From the NCBI RefSeq assembly GCF_017876315.1, contig NZ_JAGINU010000001.1, positions 6,820,001 through 6,884,000 on the forward strand: DNA of 64,000 bases, given 5' to 3'. The DNA is from Pseudonocardia parietis (GTDB lineage: Bacteria > Actinomycetota > Actinomycetes > Mycobacteriales > Pseudonocardiaceae). A model generated the notes under the pieces. That model was not told the origin of the DNA. It did not search any database and saw nothing but the letters and a program-made list of their open reading frames with translations. Positions 1 through 7,756 of this stretch are shown here, piece by piece. Numbering within the stretch: position 1 is the stretch's first letter; every line of letters begins with the position of its first letter. The position numbers were made by a program, and so were the translations under genes.

Positions 1-588
1 CCCCGGGCCGGGCACACCGTTGCGACCGGCGAACCACTCGACGACGCCGAGCCCGACCGCGAGCACGACGATGCCGCCGGCCAGCACGCCGCTCAGCCCC
101 CGCAGCAACCGGCCGGGCCCGGAGGGCCGGACCGGTGCCGTCGGGGAACCGGCCGGGCGCGGGGGCCGTCGGGTGCCCCGGCCACCGGAGGGCGGGCGGG
201 CCGCCGGGTGGTCGTCGTGGCGCTCCGCGCGGCCGGCGCCGGGCAGCCCGCGCCGCGAGCCCGCTCCCTCGCTCCCGTCGCGCGGACCGCCGCCGTTCGC
301 GCCCGGCCCGCCGCTGCGACCGGGTCGGCCGCCGGGCGCAGGGCCGCCGGGCCCCGGGGCGGCACGCCGCCCACCCGGTGCGGACCGGGGCGGTCCATCC
401 GGACGCGGGCCGTCCTGCGGACCTCCCGGTACCGCACCCCGGGTCGGCCTGGTGGGCGGTTCGGGTCCGCTACCCGGCCGGAACCCACCACCGCCGCGCG
501 GAGCGTGCTGCGCCCTCGGCGGGCCGGGCGGACGGGCGTCCGGGGCCGGGCGTCCGCGGGGGTCGGGGCGAGGGTGATCGGTACTCAC
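1..588 (-). CDS. Partial Pro/Gly/Arg-rich membrane protein
   Basis: The gene starts at GTG 588 and runs off the left edge, so only about 196 N-terminal residues are visible. Residues 1 to ~155 are a low-complexity tail rich in Pro, Gly, Arg and Asp, with no recognisable fold. A hydrophobic helix follows at about 165-185 (VLAGGIVVLAVGLGVVEWF), so this looks like a long cytoplasmic tail in front of a membrane domain. The start overlaps the stop of the upstream nuclease gene in a GTGA, implying translational coupling. I do not recognise a family. Frame choice rests on the continuous open frame and the coupled start; the composition alone would not prove coding. Confidence 0.6.
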   Translation of the reverse strand, partial: MSTDHPRPDPRGRPAPDARPPGPPRAQHAPRGGGGFRPGSGPEPPTRPTRGAVPGGPQDGPRPDGPPRSAPGGRRAAPGPGGPAPGGRPGRSGGPGANGGGPRDGSEGAGSRRGLPGAGRAERHDDHPAARPPSGGRGTRRPPRPAGSPTAPVRPSGPGRLLRGLSGVLAGGIVVLAVGLGVVEWFAGRNGVPGPG

Positions 589-1466
589 GGGGCCAACAGG
601 TCCCACGGGCGCGGCTGGGGCACGGCGGCCCGCCCCTGCGGACAGTGCCGCCGGACCGGGCAGGTTCCGCACTGCGTACCGGTACGCACCGGGAACAGTG
701 TCTCCGGATCCCCGCCCGCCGTGAGCGCGGTGGTCGCCGCGGCGGCCTCGTCCGCGGTCCGCTCGGCGGCCGCGACGTGCGCGGCCAGCGAGTCGTCGTC
801 GTGCTCCCACGCGGCGACGGTGCCGGTCGGGACGTGGTGCAGCTCCACCTGCCGGCACCGGCGGCGGAAGACGTTCCCGGCGGCGACGGCGTAGAGCGCG
901 AGCTGGCGGGAGTCGCGGGCGTCGGCGGCGGACGGGACCCGCCGGCCGGTCTTGAAGTCGACGACCCTCAGGTCGCCGCCGTCGTCGTCCAGGCGGTCGA
1001 TCCGGCCCTCCACGAGCAGGCGGCCGGCCGGTGCGCTCACCCACCGCTCGACGGCGACCGGCTCGCTCCGCCCGGCGGGCCCGTCCGCGGCCGCGGCCAG
1101 CCAGTCCCGGGCCCGCTCGCGGTAGCGGGCGGCCTGCGCGGCGTCGGCGAACCCCTCGCCGGACCAGTGCCTGCCGACCAGTGCGGCGGCTGCGGCCGGG
1201 GTCCGCCGGTCCGCAGGCAGGCCCGCCAGCGCGCGCAGCGCGAGGTGCACGACGGCGCCCAGCGTGGTGTGCGCGAACGCGCCGCCCCGGGCCGGTGCCG
1301 GCCGGTCGACGTGCAGCATCCGGAAGCGCCGTGGGCAGGTGTCCCAGGTGTCGAGACGGGCGGGGGTCACCCGGTGCAGCGCGGCCGCACCGAAATCCGG
1401 ATCCAGCAGGTCCAGGCCGAGCTGGCCGTCCGGACACCCGGTGGTGCGAGGCGTGGTCCGGGCCAT
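585..1466 (-). CDS. RecB-family PD-(D/E)XK nuclease with Fe-S cysteines
   Basis: A 293-residue protein of the Cas4/RecB/AddB nuclease type, expected to cut DNA ends in recombination or repair. The nuclease core shows GRIDR at about 155, then VVDFKTG at about 168-174 (catalytic Asp and Lys) and QLALYA at about 187, the usual motif III. Cys44 in the N-terminal LDTWDTCPRRF motif, together with the C-terminal CGTCPVRRHC triplet, fits the four-cysteine 4Fe-4S clasp of AddB-type nucleases. There is no helicase domain, so it acts alone or with an unlinked partner. It is coupled by a 4-nt overlap to the membrane protein downstream. A similar stand-alone RecB-like gene (Rv2119) exists in mycobacteria. 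Confidence 0.85.
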   Translation of the reverse strand: MARTTPRTTGCPDGQLGLDLLDPDFGAAALHRVTPARLDTWDTCPRRFRMLHVDRPAPARGGAFAHTTLGAVVHLALRALAGLPADRRTPAAAAALVGRHWSGEGFADAAQAARYRERARDWLAAAADGPAGRSEPVAVERWVSAPAGRLLVEGRIDRLDDDGGDLRVVDFKTGRRVPSAADARDSRQLALYAVAAGNVFRRRCRQVELHHVPTGTVAAWEHDDDSLAAHVAAAERTADEAAAATTALTAGGDPETLFPVRTGTQCGTCPVRRHCPQGRAAVPQPRPWDLLAP

Positions 1467-1582
1467 CCGCCAACGGTACAGCGACCCCGGTCGCCCTCCG
1501 TCGATCGCCCGTCACCCGGCCACCCGGCGCACCGCCCGGCGCTCCCTGATCGGCCCGCGAGCGTGCTCCGCCACGGGCCGGT

Positions 1583-2470
1583 TCAGTCCCGGACGACCGC
1601 CACACCGGTGGCACGGTCGGCGATCGCCTCGAAGACCTCGGGGGCGGTGGTCTCCTCGGCGAGCGGGGTCGGCTTGTTGGTGCCGTGGTAGTCGCTCGAG
1701 CCGGTCACGATCAGCCCGTGCTCGGCGGCCAGCCCCCGCAGGAGCTCCCGGTCCTGCGCCACGTGGTTCGGGTGGTCCACCTCGACCCCGCCGAGGCCGC
1801 GCCCGGCCAGCTCGACCAGCACCGACGGCTCGACCACCCGCCCGCGGACCCGGGCCAGCGGGTGGGCGAACACCGAGACCCCACCCGCCGCGGAGATCAT
1901 CTCGACTGCCGTCTCGACCGCCGTGTCGGCCCGCGGCACGTAGTACGGGCTGTCGTTGTGCAGCAGCTCGACGAACGCGGCGTCCACCGACTCGACGACG
2001 CCGGCGGCGACCAGCGCCTGTGCCAGGTGCGGCCGCCCGGCGCTGCCGCCCTCCGGCAGGTGCGCGAAGACCGTCTCGACGTCGACCGGGTACCCGTCGG
2101 CGGCCATCGCACCGATCATGCGGTGCATCCGCTGCACCCGCTCGGTGCGCAGCCGCTCCTGCTCGGCGGCGATCGCCTCGTGCCGCGGGTCGAACAGGTA
2201 CCCGAGCAGGTGCACCGAGCAGCGGGGCTCGCCGTCGCGCCCGGTCGGGCTCAGGCAGGAGAACTCGGCGCCACGCACCAGCGCCAGCCCGGACGGGCGG
2301 GCCGCGACGGCCTCGTCCCACCCACCGGTGGTGTCGTGGTCGGTGATCGCGACGACGTCGAGGCCGGCCGCTGCCGCCGCCCGGACCAGCCCGGCCGGGC
2401 TGTCGGTGCCGTCGGAGGCGGTCGAGTGGGTGTGCAGGTCGATCACAGGCCGGGACACGACCGCGACCAT
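1583..2470 (-). CDS. PHP-domain phosphoesterase
   Basis: A 295-residue single-domain PHP protein. The N-terminal metal motif HTHSTASDG (residues ~13-21) opens the domain. DVVAITDHDTTGG follows at about 40-50, and further His/Asp ligands appear in SVFAHPLARV and in GLIVTGSSDYHG near the C-terminus, so all PHP metal-binding motifs are present. Family members of this size (YciV/RNase AM type) hydrolyse nucleoside bisphosphates or short RNA 5' ends; the exact substrate cannot be read from sequence. The ATG at 2470 was chosen because the first metal motif follows within 15 residues. It stands alone on the minus strand between the nuclease and the PH-domain gene. Confidence 0.85.
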   Translation of the reverse strand: MVAVVSRPVIDLHTHSTASDGTDSPAGLVRAAAAAGLDVVAITDHDTTGGWDEAVAARPSGLALVRGAEFSCLSPTGRDGEPRCSVHLLGYLFDPRHEAIAAEQERLRTERVQRMHRMIGAMAADGYPVDVETVFAHLPEGGSAGRPHLAQALVAAGVVESVDAAFVELLHNDSPYYVPRADTAVETAVEMISAAGGVSVFAHPLARVRGRVVEPSVLVELAGRGLGGVEVDHPNHVAQDRELLRGLAAEHGLIVTGSSDYHGTNKPTPLAEETTAPEVFEAIADRATGVAVVRD

Positions 2471-2510
2471 AGCCGCCCGCCCGCGGCGAGGGATCTTGCC
2501 GGTCGGGAGG

Positions 2511-3065
2511 TCAGCGGCGCCAGCGCGGCTTGGCGAGCATGCCCGTCGCCCGGGTCTTGCCCTTCTCCCCGAACACCAGCTCGGAGAGCGCCTCGTAGAT
2601 CTCCTCCGGGCGGGGCATGAAGTCGATCTCGTTCAGCGCCTGGATCTGACCTGCCGACTCCACGACCATCGTGCCGTAGCCGAGCAGGCGCCCGGCGAGC
2701 GTCCGGCGGAACGTGAGGTCGGTGACCTTGCCCAGGGGCATCATGCCGACGTTGTGCGTGATGATCCCCTGGGCGATCATCACGCGCTTGTCGGTGATCA
2801 CGATGCGCTCGATCCACCACAGGATCGTCTGCGCGGTGAACCGCAGCACCGCGACGAGCACCAGGTAGAACGCGAGGTTGTCGATCAGCACCCCGACGCC
2901 GGCGTTCGTCGAGCCGTCCAGGAACTGCTCGACACCGACGACGACGAGGATGAACACCGCCGTCTGCAGGATGGGCTTGGCCATCACGGCCCAGTGCTGG
3001 CGCACACGGATGACGCGCCGCTCCGTGGGGAGCAGGTACTCGTCGATCTCCCGGGGCGCGAGCAC
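2511..3065 (-). CDS. Bacterial PH-domain membrane protein
   Basis: A 184-residue protein starting at GTG 3065. Two hydrophobic segments at about 29-46 (ILQTAVFILVVVGVE) and 60-80 (NLAFYLVLVAVLRFTAQTIL) form a membrane hairpin. A bPH2/YdbS-like domain follows, marked by ITDKRVMIAQGIITH and FRRTLAGRLLGYGTMVVES. These are typical of widespread actinobacterial membrane-anchored PH proteins of unknown biochemical role. The C-terminus is basic (AKPRWRR). A 54-codon membrane-peptide gene ends only 3 nt before its start, so the two probably form one transcript. Confidence 0.85.
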   Translation of the reverse strand: MLAPREIDEYLLPTERRVIRVRQHWAVMAKPILQTAVFILVVVGVEQFLDGSTNAGVGVLIDNLAFYLVLVAVLRFTAQTILWWIERIVITDKRVMIAQGIITHNVGMMPLGKVTDLTFRRTLAGRLLGYGTMVVESAGQIQALNEIDFMPRPEEIYEALSELVFGEKGKTRATGMLAKPRWRR

Positions 3066-3068
3066 AGA

Positions 3069-3233
3069 TCAGACGAGCGAGGTGAAGAAGGTCGACATCG
3101 ACTGCGCGGCGTCGTACAGGATGTTGCCGACGTTCTGGACCGAGCCCGCCGCCGCTTGCGGGGCGGTCACGATCAGGAAGATACCCAGCGCCACCGCGAC
3201 CACGATCAGCATCTTGCGCACGTTAACCGTCAC
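3069..3233 (-). CDS. Small single-pass membrane or secreted peptide (54 aa)
   Basis: A short frame starting at GTG 3233 and ending 3 nt before the PH-domain gene. It has a basic N-terminus (VNVRK), a strong hydrophobic stretch (MLIVVAVALGIFLIVTAP) and then a mild amphipathic tail ending in STFFTSLV. This could be a membrane anchor or a signal peptide with possible cleavage after APQAAAG. Similar small membrane proteins often precede PH-domain genes in actinobacteria, but I cannot assign a function. GTG 3221 and ATG 3212 are possible alternative starts; no strong Shine-Dalgarno distinguishes them. Confidence 0.6.
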   Translation of the reverse strand: MTVNVRKMLIVVAVALGIFLIVTAPQAAAGSVQNVGNILYDAAQSMSTFFTSLV

Positions 3234-3325
3234 CCGTTCCGGCCCGTTGGAACAAACCTCGTCATTGGTACCCGAGCCCGGCGGGCGCAGGGTACCGGCA
3301 CCAGTGCAGCGTACCGTTGATTCGG

Positions 3326-3733
3326 ATGACCGACAGTAGCCGACACGTCGCCTGCGTGGGTGGAATCGTCTTTGACCCGGACGGCCGATTGCTCCTGGTA
3401 CGCAGGGTGAACGAGCCGGGTCGCGGGCGCTGGTCGGTCCCCGGCGGGCGGGTCGAGCCCGGGGAGGACGACCACGCCGCCGTCGTCCGCGAGTTGTTCG
3501 AGGAGACCGGGTTGACGGTCCGTCCCGGGCGGCTGGTCGGCACCGTGACGCGCGCCCCCTACCGGATCGCGGACTACCTGTGCGACACCGCACCCGGCTC
3601 CCCGACGACCCCGCACCCCGGGGACGACGCCGACGACGCCCGCTTCGTCGACCGAGCCGCCTACGACGCACTCCCGGTGGTCGAGGGCCTGACCGAAACC
3701 CTCGCCGGCTGGAGCTGCCTCCCCCGCCGGTAG
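3326..3733 (+). CDS. NUDIX hydrolase
   Basis: A compact 135-residue NUDIX protein. The Nudix box is complete: GGRVEPGED followed by AAVVRELFEETGL, with the REXXEE catalytic core. The strand WSVPGGRVEPGE before it is typical of the MutT/ADP-ribose pyrophosphatase group. Substrate cannot be predicted. ATG 3326 is preferred over an in-frame TTG at 3317 because conserved sequence begins at about residue 8 (VACVGGIVFDPDGRLLLV). It is divergent from the small membrane-peptide gene (3233) and probably has its own promoter in the ~90-nt gap. The 136-nt stretch after its stop holds no gene I can support. Confidence 0.88.
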   Translation: MTDSSRHVACVGGIVFDPDGRLLLVRRVNEPGRGRWSVPGGRVEPGEDDHAAVVRELFEETGLTVRPGRLVGTVTRAPYRIADYLCDTAPGSPTTPHPGDDADDARFVDRAAYDALPVVEGLTETLAGWSCLPRR

Positions 3734-3869
3734 CCCCGGACACTCATGTCGCAACCACATTCCCGACCTCGCAGCCGTCGCAGCCGTTGCGACATACACG
3801 AACGGTCTGCGAGGCGGGGCATGTGGGGGACGCCGGACGGCGCGGGCGGCGGGGACCTGCGGGGGCGGC

Positions 3870-4391
3870 TCAGGGCTGGGGGGTGGGGCGGCCGGGCTGT
3901 TCGCCGCCTCGGGCGTCGCCGTAGGACTGCTTCGGGACCATCACCTTGCGCCGGAAGGTGCAGACGACGGTGCCGTCCTGCTTGTAGCCGCGGGTCTCCA
4001 CGTACACGACGCCGCGGTCGTCCTTGGACTTCGACGGCGTCTTGTCCAGGACCTCGGTCTCGCCGTAGATCGTGTCGCCGTGGAAGGTCGGCTTGGTGTG
4101 CTTGAGCGACTCGACCTCGAGGTTGGCGATCGCCTTGCCCGAGACGTCCGGCACGGACATGCCCAGCAGCAGCGAGTAGATGTAGTTGCCGACCACGACG
4201 TTCTTGCCGAAGTCGGTCGTCTCCTCCGCGTAGTGCGCATCCATGTGCAGCGGGTGGTGGTTCATGGTGAGGAGGCAGAACAGGTGGTCGTCGTACTCGG
4301 TGACCGTCTTACCGGGCCAGTGCTTGTAGACCGCCCCGACCTCGAACTCCTCGTAGTAGCGCCCGAACTGCACCGTCCACGCTCCCATCAT
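3870..4391 (-). CDS. mch: MaoC-family dehydratase, probable mesaconyl-CoA hydratase
   Basis: A 173-residue hot-dog-fold hydratase. The MaoC signature NHHPLHMDAHYAEET (about residues 44-58) carries the catalytic Asp/His pair, and FGKNVVVGNYIYSLLLGMSV follows. The sequence closely resembles, from memory, the MaoC protein of streptomycete ethylmalonyl-CoA clusters, which interconverts mesaconyl-C1-CoA and beta-methylmalyl-CoA. The other two enzymes of that segment, a CoA-ester lyase and an acyl-CoA dehydrogenase, lie 3.4-5.6 kb away on the same strand, which supports the assignment. The start is one of two adjacent ATGs (4391 or 4388). A TAGATT -10-like hexamer sits about 22 nt upstream on the minus strand. 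Confidence 0.85.
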   Translation of the reverse strand: MMGAWTVQFGRYYEEFEVGAVYKHWPGKTVTEYDDHLFCLLTMNHHPLHMDAHYAEETTDFGKNVVVGNYIYSLLLGMSVPDVSGKAIANLEVESLKHTKPTFHGDTIYGETEVLDKTPSKSKDDRGVVYVETRGYKQDGTVVCTFRRKVMVPKQSYGDARGGEQPGRPTPQP

Positions 4392-4745
4392 GTTCTCGAT
4401 CCGTTGCGGGGGTAATCTATCGGGCGGCCCGCCCGGGACAGGGCGGCCCGGCTCACACGTGCCCGGTCGGACATCTCACAATCCCGACACACTCGGCCGC
4501 GTACGTGCGACGAACAGGACGGACCCGACAGCAGGGGAGGTGAGCGCGGTGTCGTCCGAGCCCCAGACACCGGCGAGCAGTATGTGCCGCCTCCCGCTGC
4601 TCCCTGCCCGGAGCGTGTTCCCGGGCTGACCCCGGCGGGAGGCGTGTCGCGCGTCAGGCGGCCGCCCCGGTGTGGCCGCACGTCCCACGGTGCAGGTGCC
4701 GCCCCGAGCAGCCCTGCGCCCGGCCGCCCACGGAGGTCCACCGTG
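4392..4745 (+). promoter_or_regulatory. Divergent maoC/corA intergenic region with possible corA leader ORF
   Basis: The 354-nt gap separates divergent maoC and corA. Reading minus, TAGATT at 4419-4414 is a plausible maoC -10. Reading plus, a 29-codon frame opens at GTG 4540 directly after GGGGAGG and closes at TGA 4629; its C-terminal half contains PLLPARSVFPG. The corA Shine-Dalgarno GGAGG is at 4732-4736. No M-box magnesium riboswitch consensus could be matched. The upstream ORF is a candidate leader peptide only; Pro-rich leaders upstream of corA/mgtA are known in enterobacteria. Confidence 0.3.
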
Positions 4746-5855
4746 ATGCCCTCGCTCTCCCAGCTGCGCCCCGCGATCCGTTCGGCGGGCCGGACCCGCC
4801 GCAACCGGCGCGCCGCCGCCACGAACACCCCAGCCACCCGGCTGCGGGTACCGCTGTCCTCCTACGTCGTCGACTGCGCGGTCTACGTCGACGGTGAGCG
4901 GCTGCCCGGTCGCTGGACGCACGAGGAGGCGATCGCCGAGGTCCGCGAGCGCGGTGACGGCTTCGCCTGGATCGGCCTGCACGAACCCGACGAGGCGCAG
5001 ATCTCCGGGGTCGCGGAGACCTACGGACTGCACCAGCTCGCCGTCGAGGACGCGGTGCACGCGCACAACCGGCCCAAGCTCGAGCGCTACGATGACACGC
5101 TGTTCATGGTGCTCAAGACGGTGCGCTACGTCGGGCACGCCGACCCGACGACGGCGAACGAGATCGTCGAGACCGGCGAGGTCATGGCGTTCGTGGGACG
5201 CGACTTCGTCGTCACCGTCCGGCACGGCCGCCACACCGGCCTGCGCGAGGTGCGGCGGCGCCTCGAGGACGACCCGGAGCAGCTGCAGCTCGGCCCCGCG
5301 GCGGTGCTGCACGCCATCGCCGACCACGTCGTCGACTCCTACATCGAGGTCGTCCGGCAGATCGAGGGCGACCTGGACGCCGTCGAGGCCGAGGTCTTCT
5401 CGCCGCGCTCGACGATGAACCCCGAGCAGATCTACGTCATGAAGCGCGAGATCCTCGACCTGCGCCGCTGCGTGATGCCGCTGGTCGGACCGATGCGCAA
5501 GCTGTCCGAGGGCTACAGCTCGCTGGTACCGCACGAGGTGCGGTCCTACTTCCGTGACGTCGACGACCACCTCGGGGGCGTCGCCGAGCAGGTCGCCGGG
5601 TTCAACGAGCTCCTGACCACGCTCGTCGACGCGGTGCTCGCGAAGATCAGCATGCGGCAGAACAACGACATGCGGAAGATCACCGCCTACGCCGGCCTGA
5701 TCTCGGTGCCGACGATGATCGCCGGTGTCTACGGCATGAACTTCGACGTCATGCCCGAGCTGCACTGGGACTTCGGCTACCCGATGGTGCTGCTGCTCAT
5801 CGCGACCATCTGCGGGCTGCTGTACCGCAACTTCCGGCGCAACGGCTGGCTGTAG
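4746..5855 (+). CDS. corA: CorA-family Mg2+/Co2+ channel
   Basis: A 369-residue CorA. A large cytoplasmic domain (residues ~40-300) precedes two C-terminal transmembrane helices. The first ends in the invariant selectivity signature YGMNFDVMPEL; the second is YPMVLLLIATICGLLYRNF and is followed by a basic tail. CorA assembles as a pentamer importing Mg2+ down its gradient. ATG 4746 is used; GTG 4743 immediately before it is equally well placed behind GGAGG at 4732-4736. The first ~35 residues are Arg/Ala-rich and unlike other CorA proteins. The long leader may carry regulation (see the intergenic entry). Confidence 0.92.
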   Translation: MPSLSQLRPAIRSAGRTRRNRRAAATNTPATRLRVPLSSYVVDCAVYVDGERLPGRWTHEEAIAEVRERGDGFAWIGLHEPDEAQISGVAETYGLHQLAVEDAVHAHNRPKLERYDDTLFMVLKTVRYVGHADPTTANEIVETGEVMAFVGRDFVVTVRHGRHTGLREVRRRLEDDPEQLQLGPAAVLHAIADHVVDSYIEVVRQIEGDLDAVEAEVFSPRSTMNPEQIYVMKREILDLRRCVMPLVGPMRKLSEGYSSLVPHEVRSYFRDVDDHLGGVAEQVAGFNELLTTLVDAVLAKISMRQNNDMRKITAYAGLISVPTMIAGVYGMNFDVMPELHWDFGYPMVLLLIATICGLLYRNFRRNGWL

Positions 5856-5882
5856 CACCGGGTCGGACGCCCCGGCTGCCGC

Positions 5883-6860
5883 TCACACCTGCCGGTTCCC
5901 GGACGGCGGGGTGGGCGGCTCGGTATCGGCGTCGGGCTCGGCGTCGCCGTCCCCGCCGGTGTCCTCCCGGACCTCCTCGGGGATCTCGTCGGCGTACCCG
6001 GGATCACCGGGACCGCCCTCGTCGACCGGCTCGGAGCCGACGTCGTCCGGCTCCGGCTCCGCGCGGTCCGGCCGCCACCCGGCCGCGGCCAGCGCGGACG
6101 AGCGGGCTTGGCGCTCCCCCACCACGTCCGGCTCGTCGGGACGCCGGCCGAGGAACGTGTGCACCAGGTGCTGCTGCACCCCGCCGACGGTCTGCACCCG
6201 GACGTCGTCGAACCCGGCCCGTTCCATCCGGTGGACCATCTGCTCGGGCCCGCCGGCACCACCGACCCGCTTCATCCGGTAGCGGGCCAGGTCCGACACG
6301 CCCCAGCGCATCGACGCCATCGGCAGCAGGTAGGTCCAGTTCGCGGTCGCCCAGCGGGTCCGGCCCCGGGAGCCCCCGACGGCGTAGTCGTGCACCGCCA
6401 GCGGCGCACCGGGTGCCAGCAGCGACAGCAGCAGGCGCAGCCCGTGCTCGGCGTCGGGCAGGTTGGACACCAGGTACGAGGCGAGGATCCCGTCGAACGG
6501 ACCCTCGATACCGGCCTCGGCGAGCGTCTCGAGTCTGGTGTGCACGAACGTCACGCGCGGGGACCAGTTCTTCTTCCGGGCCACCGCGAGCATCTCCGCC
6601 GACGCGTCGACCGCCACGACCTCGGCACCCTTCACCGTGGTGAGCAGTGCCTCGGTGGAGACACCGGTCCCGCAGCCGATGTCGAGCAGCCGCAGGCCCG
6701 GCCCGTCCCCCAGCCCCATCCGGGACGCCGAGACCCGCAGATGGGTCCGGTAGCCCGGGATGGAGCCGACGAACGCGTCGTACCCGCTCGCCCCGCGCCC
6801 GTAGGCGCGGTGCACCGTCGACGGGCGGATCTCGTCGCTCTGCCACGCCTCGCCGTTCAC
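5883..6860 (-). CDS. Class I SAM-dependent methyltransferase
   Basis: A 325-residue Rossmann methyltransferase. Motif I LDIGCGTGVS is at about 58-67, with the acidic end of strand 2 in VVAVDASAEML and motif IV-like ILASYLVSNLPDAEHG. This is the UbiE/COQ5-like Methyltransf_11/25 pattern. The last ~80 residues are an acidic, Glu/Asp/Pro-rich tail (SEPVDEGGPGDPG and similar), probably disordered and unusual for the family. Substrate unknown. Its stop lies 27 nt from the corA stop, so the two genes converge. The start is GTG 6860. Confidence 0.85.
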   Translation of the reverse strand: MNGEAWQSDEIRPSTVHRAYGRGASGYDAFVGSIPGYRTHLRVSASRMGLGDGPGLRLLDIGCGTGVSTEALLTTVKGAEVVAVDASAEMLAVARKKNWSPRVTFVHTRLETLAEAGIEGPFDGILASYLVSNLPDAEHGLRLLLSLLAPGAPLAVHDYAVGGSRGRTRWATANWTYLLPMASMRWGVSDLARYRMKRVGGAGGPEQMVHRMERAGFDDVRVQTVGGVQQHLVHTFLGRRPDEPDVVGERQARSSALAAAGWRPDRAEPEPDDVGSEPVDEGGPGDPGYADEIPEEVREDTGGDGDAEPDADTEPPTPPSGNRQV

Positions 6861-7052
6861 GCCGCGATCCTGCCCCGGCGAGCGCTCTCCCCGGAACCCG
6901 ACGCGCCCGGTCGATCACGGCACACTGCCCGGTCGGGCGGGTCCGGGAGTCGCCGACCGGGCCTCGTACCGCCGTTCGGGACGCTCCGGCCACCCGTGCG
7001 GCGCAATGCTTCCGGGTTCAGCGGTACCGGCCGTGCCCGATCACGACGGAGG

Positions 7053-7574
7053 TCAGAAACCGCCGCCCGGGCCGCCCATCGCGAGCTTGGCGAGCAGCTC
7101 CCGGGCCTGCTCGGCGTTGCGCGGCTCGCACAGGACGTCGTAGCGGCCTGCGACCATCTGGCTGGCCGACTGGAAGTCGCGGCGGCCCCGGCTGGCGCCG
7201 TAGCCGACGGCGGCGAAGACCATGCCGAACACCGCACCGGAGCCCAGACCGACCAGGATCGGCAGGAAGCTGCCGTCCGGCGAGAACAGCGACAGCAGCA
7301 GACCGACGAACAGACCGAGCCAGGCGCCGGACGCGGCGCCGGAGGCCAGGACGCGGCCCCAGGTCAGCCGGCCGATGACCCGTTCGACGAGCATCAGGTC
7401 GACACCCACGATGGTCACGTCGCGCACCGGGAAGTCGGAGTCGGCGAGGTGGTCGACCGCGCGCTGCGCCTCCTCGTAGGTGGCGTAGGAGCCCACCGGC
7501 CACCCGGTCGGCGGAGTGGGCAGCTGCGGCAGGCCCGGTGCCGGGCGTGCCTGGCCGCCGAACGGGTTGGTCAT
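7053..7574 (-). CDS. General stress protein 17M-like membrane protein
   Basis: 173 residues. A Pro-rich N-terminus (residues 1-27) is followed by VGSYATYEEAQRAVDHLADSDF, the N-terminal motif of the general-stress-protein 17M/YflT domain, and VTIVGVDLMLVERV. Two Gly-rich hydrophobic segments follow (GAWLGLFVGLLLSLF and SGAVFGMVFAAVGYGAS), then DVLCEPRNAEQARELL. The architecture matches a common actinobacterial family with no assigned biochemical activity. It is transcribed alone, downstream of the acyl-CoA dehydrogenase terminator. ATG 7574 gives the complete domain. Confidence 0.8.
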   Translation of the reverse strand: MTNPFGGQARPAPGLPQLPTPPTGWPVGSYATYEEAQRAVDHLADSDFPVRDVTIVGVDLMLVERVIGRLTWGRVLASGAASGAWLGLFVGLLLSLFSPDGSFLPILVGLGSGAVFGMVFAAVGYGASRGRRDFQSASQMVAGRYDVLCEPRNAEQARELLAKLAMGGPGGGF

Positions 7575-7709
7575 GACGCTCTCCTCGTGATCTCCGGTTT
7601 CGCTACCGGTGCAACGGTCGACGGCCGCCCGGTGTGCCCGGCGAGCCTAGCGGCGTCCCGCCGGGCACGTGCCTCGTGTCCCCGGACGGGTCCCGATCCG
7701 AAACGTGCG

Positions 7710-7745
7710 ACGGCCCCGCCCCGGGGTCTCCGGGAGCGGGGCCGT
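7710..7745 (-). terminator. Strong hairpin terminator after acyl-CoA dehydrogenase
   Basis: ACGGCCCCGC at 7710-7719 pairs perfectly with GCGGGGCCGT at 7736-7745, and CCCGG/CCGGG extend the stem inside the loop (7720-7724 with 7730-7734). It sits 12 nt past the stop of the gene ending at 7757. No clear U-tract follows, as is usual for actinobacterial terminators. Confidence 0.75.
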
Positions 7746-7756
7746 GACACCGTGAA

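Noticed and set aside
135..1691. A 518-residue open frame on the plus strand across the first 1.7 kb
   Set aside because: It lies opposite the RecB-like nuclease and the Pro-rich membrane gene, is Arg/Gly-rich and shows no domain; GC-rich DNA gives long false frames.
4392..4745. M-box (ykoK) magnesium riboswitch ahead of corA
   Set aside because: The GGTGAG sequence at 4539-4544 recalls the M-box start, but the following conserved blocks could not be matched. A covariance-model search would settle it.
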